DNA of 13,541 bases from Chrysochromulina tobinii (lineage: Eukaryota > Haptophyta > Prymnesiales > Chrysochromulinaceae), in contig JWZX01002161.1 in the NCBI GenBank assembly GCA_001275005.1, positions 1 to 13,541 on the forward strand. Reading direction: 5' to 3'. Both the position numbers and the translations under genes were made by a program. Below, one piece after another: positions 1-6,986 of the stretch (position 1 is the first letter of the stretch; each line of letters starts with the position of its first letter). The notes under the pieces are model-generated. The model was not told the origin of the DNA. It saw only the letters and a list, made by a program, of their open reading frames with translations, and did not search any database.

Positions 1-166
1 GTCGTCGACGAGGTGAAGAGGTGAAGAGGTGCGGAGGTCGCTTCGGGCCTCCCTCTCCCAGTTTGGAACCCCACAGGCCCGACTGTAGACGACCCATGGT
101 TGTAGTTAGTGTTTGGGAGCACCTCGACTAGGTGTGGGCCCGAACCAACCTGTTCCCGCCACCAAC

Positions 167-1512
167 ATGACGGAGTACTGGGTCTCGCAAGCGCGCCACT
201 GGTGCGAGTACTGCCGCATCTACATCGCGGGCAACAAGTCGTCGATCGCCTTCCACGAAAATGGCAAGAAGCACAAGGAGATCGTGGAGCTCTCTCTGCG
301 CGACATGCGAATGCGTGGACGCGAGAGGCGGATCGAGCAGAGCGATCTCCAAAAGGAGATGGACAAGATCGAGAGGAACGCGCTCAAGGATTACATGCAC
401 CACGACGTTGCCAAGGAGGCGCGCCCGGCTGCTAAGGCTGAGGTGCCCGCGGACCGTGCGGCTCGGCTCGCCGAATTGGAAGCCCGTATGACGGCTGATC
501 GGATGGCGCGCGCCTTTAGCGCGGCTGCGGGCGGCGGAGCTCTGCCCGCGGGCTGGCGCGCGATGACCAATCCCGACGGCAAGGTCTTCTTCATGAACGA
601 CGAGAACGGCGCGATGCAATGGGAGAAGCCGGGCGCACCGGCGGCGACAGGCGCGCCGGCGACAGGCGCGCCGGCGACAGGCGCGCCGGCGTCAGGCGCA
701 GCGAGGCCGTCGGCAAGTGCAGCGAGGCCGTCGGCACAGGGCGCGAGCAGCAGCGAGCCGCCGCCCGCGACGAACGCCGTATCGGGCGGATGGCAGCAGG
801 GCTACAACGAGCAGGGCTTGCCCTACTATTACCACGTCGAGCGGGCCCTCACCCAATGGGAGCCGCCGCCTGAGTGGTTGGGTGGCGGCGGTGGCAGCGC
901 CAGTGCTCTCGGCAGCAGCGGCGGCGGCGGAGGCGGCGGCGGCAGCAGCAGCGCCTGTGATCCGGCGGTCCACGAGATTCAATCTCAGGTCCACGAGACT
1001 CAATCTCAGGTCCACGAGCACGCCGAGGCGCTCCCGACGTCGCAGCACGAGATTCAATCTCAGAAGCTCGAGATGCAATCTCAGCAGCTCGAGGTGCAGC
1101 CGGAGCGCGAGCAGAAGCGCTACCGAGAGGAGCTCGAGGCGGCAGCTGACGCGGACGCAGGCGCGGTGGTCGGCGCCGTGGATGTGGTGACAGGCCTGGG
1201 CGCATGGACAGCCGTCGAGACGGGGGAACGCCGGAGGGCGGGTGGGGCTACGATCGACCGTCAGAGAAGCGGCAACGCGTCGCGTGGGCGACCAATCGAA
1301 AGGAGGAGGAGGAGGAGGACGAAGCCGCCGCTCTCGACGATCTCAAGGTGAGGCTGCCGGTGAGCGAGGAGATGCAGAGAGCTGTCGCACTGCAGCAGGC
1401 CTCGGAGGCGGCCGCGGCCGAAGCAGCGCTGCACGACGCACCTGCCGCCGTCTTTGCGAAGCGCAAGGTCGGCAGCAAAGGCATTCGTGTCAAGAAGGAG
1501 TCTGACCTGTAG
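167..1512 (+). CDS. WBP4: WBP4/FBP21-like spliceosomal protein (zinc finger + two WW domains)
   Basis: Members of this family are U2/B-complex spliceosome components whose WW domains bind proline-rich splicing factors. Starting at the ATG at 167 (context GCCACCAACATG; an in-frame ATG at 113 would add 18 unconserved residues), residues 3-40 form a U1-C/matrin-type zinc finger with C13, C16, H30 and H36. A charged helix follows (40-115). WW1 spans about 126-157 (W130, W152) and WW2 about 206-235 (W209, W231). Between and after them lie Gly/Ala/Pro-rich linkers, then heptad-like repeats (about 267-320) that suggest a coiled coil. The reading frame changes between 1166 and 1236. The second frame ends in a basic tail (VFAKRKVGSKGIRVKK) of the kind that closes WBP4 proteins, so both halves belong to one gene. 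With a 71-nt intron removed the product is 424 residues. The family assignment is firm; the exact junction is not. Confidence 0.82.
644..703 (+). repeat. 15-bp tandem repeat (about 4 copies) coding for ATGAP units
   Basis: Four consecutive copies of gcgacaggcgcgccg, the last one diverged, lie in the linker between the two WW domains and encode repeating A-T-G-A-P. The period is a multiple of three, so copy-number change only alters linker length. A pair of 18-bp repeats 21 bp apart (about 698-736) follows directly. Confidence 0.8.
965..1100 (+). repeat. 21-bp coding repeats giving HEIQSQ-type heptads
   Basis: Imperfect 21-bp units built on cacgagattcaatctcag encode seven-residue units VHEIQSQ, VHETQSQ, then IQSQKLE, MQSQQLE, VQPEREQ. 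A hydrophobic residue recurs every seven positions in a polar Gln/Glu-rich background, which fits a coiled coil C-terminal to the WW domains. Confidence 0.7.
1166..1236 (+). other. candidate 71-nt intron in the WBP4-like gene
   Basis: The upstream frame (zinc finger, WW domains) and the downstream frame (basic WBP4-type tail) differ by one position. Removing GTGGTC...CGGAG (1166-1236) joins them in phase 0 as ...DAGA|GGWGYDRP. The acceptor has no clear pyrimidine tract, so this is only one of a few possible junctions. The other explanation is a lost base in the G run at about 1222-1226, which would keep GAWTAVETG in the protein. Confidence 0.4.
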
Positions 1513-2401
1513 TTCAACCTATGCGCTCTAGCCACACGCGCTAGCGGTGGTCGCTGGGTATGTCGGTGGAGCTAGAATTCGCAGCCGGTGTGGGTGTCGT
1601 TCCCTTTACGGTTTTTCCGGGTGTATCGGATCCCGAGCCGCGAGGAGGGACGAGCATCGGGGTTATCATCACCACACGAAAGCTGATTTTTCATGAGAAG
1701 TTGTCCGATGTCCCTCGCTAGGCTAAGGCCTAGGGGCGGCGCGGACGCGTAGGGGCGCTCCGCGGGCTTACGTTACCAACAGGCTCAAACCCGCGCGACG
1801 GCCGCTCCGGATCACGGCGAGACAGACCGTTCACACTCGTATGCACTCGACTGGGGGCCCTGCCATTGTTGGCCCTACATTCGAACAGCTGTGCCACTGG
1901 GCTACCACTGGGGATCTGGGGGGCTGCCGGCTGCCACCTTTGGAGACGTCCTTGCGTCCGCATACGTGGGCGGCTTTGCCCCGACTGACTGACTGACTGG
2001 CCTCCTTGCGGCGGCTGCCACCGGCATCTACCACTGGCTGCCACCTCGCAGGGGCTGCCACCGGCATGAGGAACGTCGTGTGTGACTCGAACTGAGCCCG
2101 AACACGAGCCTTTCCACATGCAATTGCACCGCATGCATTTGTACCGCTCTTCGAGCGCTCTGCTGCTCCCTCCGCGTGTGGTGTGGCGTGTAAGGCCAAC
2201 GCGCTCCGCGGTGCGATCCCTGCTGCGACCCCTCCCCTGCGCTGATTGCATATCTGATGGCATGTTGATTGCCTCCCTCATCAGGTGCGATCCCTGCTGC
2301 GATCCCTCCCCTCCCCTGCGCGTGGCGTATAGGGCCAAGCGCTCTGTTGCTCCACGTGGGCGTCATGGTGGGGGTCTGCTTGCGCCGATGCAGCAGGCAG
2401 C
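1513..2401. other. non-coding, low-complexity intergenic region
   Basis: I see no supportable gene here. Open frames exist on both strands but lack domain-like composition and overlap one another. The stretch holds a TGAC run (about 1982-1998), repeated ggctgccacc blocks (about 1920-2065) and diverged direct repeats: gtgcgatccctgctgcga occurs at 2211 and again at 2285, and a ggcgtgtaaggcc-like block at 2185 recurs at 2323. It looks like decayed tandem-repeat DNA downstream of the WBP4-like gene. Confidence 0.5.
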
Positions 2402-3081
2402 TTACATAATGCGCAGGCGCATTAAGTGGCCACTCGGCGTGTTCCCTTCAGGCAACATGAGCTCCTCACCACTCATGCTGAACTCATGCTGCTTAGTCAT
2501 CAGACGTGGGTGTGCCAAAGGCTTGGCGTGTTTTGCTGGCGGCGACAGTGCCGGTGGCGGTGGTGATGGCGACGGCGATGGCGTTGCCGCCCAAGCTTCG
2601 CGAGCGAGAGCAGCAGCTCGATACGGAGGCACTGGCGGTGGTGATGGCGCGAGGGCCGACGGATCGCGTTTCATCCGGGCGACAGGGCGGTGAAGATGGA
2701 GAGGGTGGTGGCCTTCACTCCGAACTGGGCGGAATGAGAGCGAACCAGCAGATTTGTCTGGCGAGCGAGCGCCATCGGATGCCGCCGCCACCTCCTCCAT
2801 ATCGTTTTCCCTGACGCTGCGCAGGTCGCGCCGCCGGTCAGACGGAGGTCCGCTTTGCAGCATGAGCCGCAATTCCTGCAGCTCGTCGAGTTCTTCTGAT
2901 GTATCCATCGACTTCGCGAACTCAATCTGCTTGGGCTTCTAGGCGCCGAGAACGGACCTTCGGGCCTCCTTCTCACGCTGTCCTTCTGCTCCAGGCCCAG
3001 GTCGCACGTCCGAGTGCTTCGAGAACGGCGACGAGGGAGGAGGAATCGTAGAGTGTCAGTCTTCGTGCAAGTCTCGTCCAT
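2402..3081 (-). CDS. weak hypothetical gene, possibly spliced or a pseudogene
   Basis: The best coding signal is around 2770-2938 on the minus strand, where an acidic, helix-like stretch (KPKQIEFAKSMDTSEELDEL) starts a frame that stays open to 2402 and becomes Pro/Ser/Ala-rich. A simple start is the ATG at 2908 (168 residues). The frame is meaningful a little upstream of that ATG, back to a TAG at 2941-2939. That TAG could be the end of an intron: GTGAGA at 2976 to CTAG at 2939 is 38 nt and joins in phase 0 to a short exon beginning at the ATG at 3081 (213 residues in total). The upstream continuation of the same frame also reads plausibly (EGQREKEARRSVLGA), which would instead make the TAG a disabling stop. 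No family recognised. Confidence 0.28.
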
Positions 3082-3679
3082 TCTAGGAAACTGTCTAAAG
3101 TCAGTTTCGTCACGGCCTAACAGCTACATGTAACCACTTCTCAGTCTCTTAGGAAGGCTCCGCACCCCTCGGTCAACACAAGTACTGAATACTAACGCTC
3201 TCGCGCACAACTCAATTTCGTAGTGTGGATGATGTGGCATCGCGTCAACCGTCATCATGAATTCCTGCCGTCGTTGTCTTGCTGCCGTCTCCGCTGCCCG
3301 TGCGTGGGTGGCACTTCATCTGTCAATCATGATCTATCATGTTAGTAATCTTGAGATTTCGTGACTGTCAGCTTTCCCGTCGAACTTCAACTTCGCTCGT
3401 GGTAGGCTGGTACTATTGGATTTTTCTCTTTCTTCATGACTTTCTTATCTACACGGGCCACGGCGAGACGCGGTTCAACTCTTTTCCGCGTCGATGAAAC
3501 GCTAGACACATACCTTCCACCCGAGTACGAGTGCCGTCACCGCGTTTAGCGTTTTAGAGGCTTACCAATGTCCTGTATGGTTCCCCTGAACAGTACGGAA
3601 GCATCGGAACGGGCCTGGGAGGCGCTGTTACGGCGCCGTGAAGAGAAGATGGCCTTATCCCCGAATAAGCTGGTAAAAC
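3082..3679. other. intergenic region without a supported gene
   Basis: This stretch is richer in A+T than its surroundings (for example 3200-3450), as expected of non-coding DNA in this genome. I see no tRNA, rRNA or convincing coding frame. A 70-codon plus-strand frame at 3568-3780 has ordinary-looking composition but runs into the antisense of the prolyl hydroxylase gene and has no recognisable domain. Confidence 0.45.
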
Positions 3680-4402
3680 TTAGCGCAAACACGCCCGTGG
3701 TCCCGCTGACGTGCCCTGCGGCTCTATGCGAAACGCCGAGTGGTCCACTTCAAACGGTCGCTGTCGCACCCATTTGCTGAGCACCCACTTTTCCCGCGCT
3801 TCCTCGCCAGCTTTCGGCCTCGATACAAGCTCGCCCGCATGCACGCTGTTCGGATCCACAGCACCATCGACTCGACAGTTGTGCCAGATGAGAGCACGAC
3901 CCGCGACCGGCTGTACGCGCAGCCCTGTCGTGAACGATGTTGCGCCGCCGCAGCTGGCCGGGAGCGTCGTGAGATAGACGAGGCACGTGAGCAGACGCTG
4001 GCCACCGTTCGCAAGCGCTTCGCGATCGAGCGGGTCGAAGAAGTCGGGGTGTGGCATGTACTGCTGGCCGACTCGGTAGCGGAGGATCTGCGCCGGCTCA
4101 CCATGAGAGGCCGGATAGCCGCACGCCTTGGCCAAAGAAAGCTCAACGTGGCCCATAAGTGCAATGTCGGCTTCTGAAGCTCCGATGTCGCGCCATGCGG
4201 ACCTCGGCGAGTCGTAGCGTGGGAGCCAGCAACCGGTGCTAGACCGCTCGTGCGAAAACTCAGCATCGGCCAAGAGCTCACAGGCACCCATCTTTCCGGA
4301 CGCGAGCTTGCGCAGCGATTCGCAATCGGATATCGACAGAAAACCTTCGATTTGGCGTACACGCGGGCGGCGCGCGAGGGTAGCGATTCGTGGCAAGGTC
4401 AT
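3680..4402 (-). CDS. prolyl 4-hydroxylase (2-oxoglutarate/Fe(II) dioxygenase)
   Basis: The 240-residue product has the P4H catalytic core. The first iron ligands form H118-x-D120 in YMPHPDFFD, the distal iron ligand is H188 in DPNSVHAGEL, and the 2-oxoglutarate-binding lysine is probably K205 in REKWVLSKW. The segment between them has the usual TCLVYLTT strand and GGATSF turn (about 139-157). The family hydroxylates peptidyl proline using O2 and 2-oxoglutarate; algal members typically act on Pro/Ser-rich cell-surface glycoproteins. I see no signal peptide or membrane anchor at this start, so either the enzyme is soluble or the true N terminus lies in an upstream exon. The spacing from H188 to K205 (17) is longer than the 10 seen in human collagen P4H, through a short charged insert. 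The call is secure; substrate and location are inferred. Confidence 0.88.
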   Translation of the reverse strand: MTLPRIATLARRPRVRQIEGFLSISDCESLRKLASGKMGACELLADAEFSHERSSTGCWLPRYDSPRSAWRDIGASEADIALMGHVELSLAKACGYPASHGEPAQILRYRVGQQYMPHPDFFDPLDREALANGGQRLLTCLVYLTTLPASCGGATSFTTGLRVQPVAGRALIWHNCRVDGAVDPNSVHAGELVSRPKAGEEAREKWVLSKWVRQRPFEVDHSAFRIEPQGTSAGPRACLR

Positions 4403-4853
4403 TGAAGGACGCTAACCTCGTTCGAATTTCGTCACGAGTCTTTTTGGGTGAGGAATTTCTAATCGTGTGGATCGCTGCCATCTGAGCACACATTCCCAAG
4501 GGCGAGGCCAACGGCGAGGGGGGGGGGCGCGGGCACTTAAAACCGCCATGAAAACCACGTCGCCAACATGTCGCACGACTCCACAACCAAGGGCTCCACA
4601 CGATTTTCTCACGGAACAGCAACGGAACGGCGCCGGACGGCACAAGTGGAAATGGCAAATTCCGGCCCTCTTTTCCCTCCACGGACAGAATTTGAAGGCG
4701 GTGTGTTCGGGTGCCGCGCGCGCAACGTGCGCGCTGAAACGGAAATATAATGCGCCTGCACGCGCTGCTCTCCTAAACTCTTCAAACAGAAGTGGTCCGC
4801 GGACTGAGAAATCTGCCACGACGAGACGCAAGCGCGTCTCGAGCCGCGCCGAG
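4403..4853. other. intergenic region between two minus-strand genes
   Basis: No supported gene. It must contain the promoter and 5' leader of the prolyl hydroxylase and the 3' end of the hydrolase. A G run at about 4520-4528, a GC-rich inverted repeat (gcgcgcaacgtgcgcgc, about 4715-4731) and a hairpin at 4822-4841 are visible. Overlapping frames on both strands lack domain-like composition. Confidence 0.5.
4822..4841 (-). other. 8-bp perfect hairpin just downstream of the hydrolase stop
   Basis: cgagacgc and gcgtctcg pair perfectly across a 4-nt loop. On the minus strand this hairpin begins 12 nt after the stop codon of the alpha/beta hydrolase and so would sit in its 3' UTR. It may influence 3'-end formation or mRNA stability, or be a chance GC-rich palindrome. 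Confidence 0.4.
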
Positions 4854-5969
4854 CTACCCCTTCCCGCGTCCGCGCCTCCATATCTGGGCGTGCTGCAACC
4901 ACTGACGCACCAACGGCGCGCCCACAGATGGTAGCGGGGGCAGGTTCGACGCCACGGCGCTCCACCTCCATCGCGGTACGGAGCTTGCTGCGCGCACGCC
5001 TGCGCGCACGCCCGGTAGCGAGCTGAGCGCCTGCATCAGGCTGGTTCGCAGCATCTCTCGCTGGCGGACGAGGCCCATGTGAACAGCCGGGTAGAGCACG
5101 TGGGGAGGCGGCCTGCCCAGCACAGCGTCCGCCGCTAGCCGATGAAAGTGCTTCTTGTACGCGCCGTGCGCAGCGATGCCGAGGTAGTGCGTCGCATCAT
5201 GCGAGGACGCGCCTGGGAACTCGAGCTCCGATGGAAGGGCATGGCTCCCGAGTGCTGCCTCCCCGCCGCTTGCAAGCACGAAGCCGGTCGTGAGCGCCTC
5301 GTCGTAGGGTGAGTAGAAGTGGTAGAGCCGCCCGCCGCTCGCGCACATGAGGGGCAGCTTGTCGGCGGCGTGCGAGGGCGTCGCAGCGGCCGCACACAGG
5401 AACACCTCCGCCGGCCGCCTCTCAGGTGCCAGCAGTGGCAGCGCATCGAGCACGAGTCGACAGCCCAGCGAATGCGCGGCCACGCGATAGCTCGAGCTCG
5501 CGCCGAGGCGATCGCACGCCTCGGCAAAGTGGTCGGCGTCCGCCGCGGCGGCAACCTCCGCTTTGCGAAAGTGGAGATAAAGGCGGGCCGCGTTGACGAT
5601 CGCGTCGGCCGCCACGCCGGCCGCAAGAGCTTTCGGAGAGCTGCGCCTTGCGACGAGCGCCAAAGTGTGCAGAGGAAAAGGCCACTTGCCTAGAATGTCG
5701 CCGTCCGCGCCTGAGCGCCAGGTCAAACCATAGGCGTCGTCGCACCAATTCAATTCTTGGCTCAGGCTCTGGTGCGAAGTCAGCCAGGCGTCCCAGTTGC
5801 CCGCCTCCGCGGTATCCGTCATGAACCCCGTCACATAGACTGTTGGCCGCCCGTCGCTCGAGCTGCCAGCCTGTGGCTCTTGCAATCGGCGTAGCGTCGA
5901 GTGGAAATGAGCTGGCCACGCGAGTGCGCGGCGGGACGGCGCCGAACGGATAGCTCGCAGCATCATCAT
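4854..5969 (-). CDS. alpha/beta hydrolase, DUF726-like, with probable mitochondrial presequence
   Basis: The 371-residue product opens with an Arg/Ala/Ser-rich, acid-free stretch (residues 1-30, MMMLRAIRSAPSRRALAWPA...), typical of a mitochondrial targeting peptide. A first strand, PTVYVTGFM, at 42-50 starts the hydrolase fold. The nucleophile elbow is A165-H-S-L-G169, so S167 is the likely catalytic serine. D223 (SPYDEAL) and H268 (AAHGAY) are good candidates to finish the triad, and their spacing and surrounding residues resemble DUF726/TMCO4-type serine hydrolases. Unlike TMCO4, I see no strong membrane helix. The first elbow residue is Ala rather than Gly. Substrate unknown; a lipid or acyl ester is only a guess. 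The start is one of three consecutive ATGs. The gene follows the G-patch gene on the same strand with a gap of 73 bp, so its promoter must be very short or overlap that gene. Confidence 0.8.
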   Translation of the reverse strand: MMMLRAIRSAPSRRALAWPAHFHSTLRRLQEPQAGSSSDGRPTVYVTGFMTDTAEAGNWDAWLTSHQSLSQELNWCDDAYGLTWRSGADGDILGKWPFPLHTLALVARRSSPKALAAGVAADAIVNAARLYLHFRKAEVAAAADADHFAEACDRLGASSSYRVAAHSLGCRLVLDALPLLAPERRPAEVFLCAAAATPSHAADKLPLMCASGGRLYHFYSPYDEALTTGFVLASGGEAALGSHALPSELEFPGASSHDATHYLGIAAHGAYKKHFHRLAADAVLGRPPPHVLYPAVHMGLVRQREMLRTSLMQALSSLPGVRAGVRAASSVPRWRWSAVASNLPPLPSVGAPLVRQWLQHAQIWRRGRGKG

Positions 5970-6040
5970 TGCGGAAGCGATAGACGCGAGCGTTCACAGC
6001 GTAGCAAAACATTTTTCGGTCACTTGCTTGCAAGTAGCCG

Positions 6041-6047
6041 TATTATA
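6041..6047 (-). promoter_or_regulatory. TATA-like box of the hydrolase gene, overlapping the upstream stop codon
   Basis: Minus-strand TATAATA lies 72 nt before the hydrolase ATG (5969) in a GC-rich setting. Its bases include the TAA stop of the upstream G-patch gene (6045-6043). The G-patch gene has a TATAAAA at almost the same distance from its own start, which supports both. No transcription start is known. Confidence 0.4.
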
Positions 6048-6825
6048 CATTCTTCTCAGCCTTCTTCTCAGCCTTGCGTGCAGCCTTGCGTGCAGCCTTC
6101 TTCTCCGCCTTACGCGCCACCTTCTGCGCCGCCTTCGCCGCTGCTCTTGCCTCCGCGGTCGCGTCGTCACGGCTCGCCTTCGGGGCGAGGTCGAGTGACG
6201 GTAGGTTTCCGGTGGCAGCCAGCGCTTGCAGCCGAGGCGACTGCCGCGGTGTGCCTGAGCTCGTCGCAGCTGTGGCCGCAGCCGCCGTCGCAGAGCCCGG
6301 AGCCGCACGCTTCATCGCCTCGGCGGCAGCTCGATCGGCGAGCTCCATCCGCTTTAGCTTGCCGCCCTGGTCCGCCCGCGCACGCATACCAAGCCGTGCG
6401 CCGCCACAGATTGCAAAAAGGTCCTCGTCGGATAGGCCCGGGATCACGCCAGAGCTCGCGACGCGCCGCCGCACCTCAGCCTCGCGCTCATCCTCCTCGT
6501 CGCTGTCACTATCGCTGTCGCGACTGCGCTTCGCGCTGGCCGCCGCGGCGGCACTGCCCGGTGGCGGCGCCCACTCCGATGGCTCCGCTGCGGATGCGCC
6601 GAGGCCGAGACCCTCGGCACGCTTTGTCACACGGATGTGCTCTTTGCGACCCTGCCCATCCTTGCCGAGGCCCTCGCCATCCTTCCAGCCGAATTTGGCA
6701 AGCATGCGCGCACCGAAGCCGCCGCTCTGCGCAGCGGGCACGGAAGCGTGCTCATTGAGCACGCCGGTAAGACCGTGCTGCGTCTTGCGCGAGAGGAGGC
6801 GCGGGTTGACACTGCCCTGCGCCAT
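6043..6825 (-). CDS. G-patch domain protein, PINX1/GPATCH4-like (nuclear/nucleolar)
   Basis: G-patch proteins usually bind and activate DEAH-box RNA helicases; the PINX1 and GPATCH4 subgroups are nucleolar and act in ribosome or small RNA maturation. From the ATG at 6825 (MAQGSVNP...) the product is 260 residues. The G-patch is at about 36-77 (GFGARMLAKFGWKDGEGLG ... HIRV ... GLGLGA) and most resembles PINX1 (FGQRMLEKMGW). A Ser/Asp/Glu-rich acidic patch (about 101-118) follows, then a conserved-looking segment at 127-163 (DEDLFAICGG, RGKLKRMEL-like), an Ala/Ser-rich linker and a Lys/Ala-rich tail (KKAARKAARKAEKKAEKNV) expected to be a nuclear or nucleolar signal. An in-frame ATG at 6891 would add 22 residues, but a TATAAAA box sits directly upstream of it, so transcription probably begins after it. 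Confidence 0.82.
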   Translation of the reverse strand: MAQGSVNPRLLSRKTQHGLTGVLNEHASVPAAQSGGFGARMLAKFGWKDGEGLGKDGQGRKEHIRVTKRAEGLGLGASAAEPSEWAPPPGSAAAAASAKRSRDSDSDSDEEDEREAEVRRRVASSGVIPGLSDEDLFAICGGARLGMRARADQGGKLKRMELADRAAAEAMKRAAPGSATAAAATAATSSGTPRQSPRLQALAATGNLPSLDLAPKASRDDATAEARAAAKAAQKVARKAEKKAARKAARKAEKKAEKNV

Positions 6826-6986
6826 TGTCCTCGTGGAATCAAGGTGCCCAGAACGGCGCCAAATGTCAACAAATCGTTTCATCATTAACAATTTTATACA
6901 GGTGTGCTCGTCGAGGCTGGTTTTCAGTAGAGTTCTCTAAACGATCGATACCAGTCGACGAAACTCGCAATTGCTTCTTGTGCACG
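6826..6986. promoter_or_regulatory. 161-bp divergent promoter region (G-patch / PARP-like genes)
   Basis: The two start codons point away from each other over 161 bp. This segment is clearly richer in A+T than the flanking exons. It has a minus-strand TATAAAA for the G-patch gene; I find no clear TATA box for the plus-strand gene. The short shared interval suggests coupled expression of two nuclear proteins, which is inference. Confidence 0.6.
6892..6898 (-). promoter_or_regulatory. TATAAAA box of the G-patch gene
   Basis: A consensus TATAAAA on the minus strand lies 67-73 nt upstream of the chosen ATG (6825). A start about 30 nt downstream of the box would fall near 6865, which leaves a short leader and excludes the in-frame ATG at 6891. 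Confidence 0.5.

Noticed and set aside
1204-1512. A separate small gene at 1204-1512
   Set aside because: Its C terminus is the expected basic tail of the WBP4-like protein, so it is the last part of that gene.
1730-2366. Minus-strand frames of 112-202 codons
   Set aside because: They overlap each other in several frames over repeat-rich DNA and have no domain-like features.
2082-2693. 203-codon plus-strand frame
   Set aside because: It covers low-complexity repeat DNA, has no domain, and overlaps a somewhat better minus-strand candidate.
3568-3780. 70-codon plus-strand frame
   Set aside because: It is short, unrecognised, and overlaps the 3' end of the prolyl hydroxylase gene on the other strand.
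4854-6825. Bacterial-style operon of hydrolase and G-patch gene
   Set aside because: The genes are eukaryotic, each has its own TATA-like box, and there are no Shine-Dalgarno-type sites. Close spacing reflects genome compaction.
5901-6940. 285- and 288-codon plus-strand frames antisense to the G-patch gene
   Set aside because: They are Ser/Arg/Ala-rich shadows of the G-patch protein frame, with no domain and no promoter or splice support.
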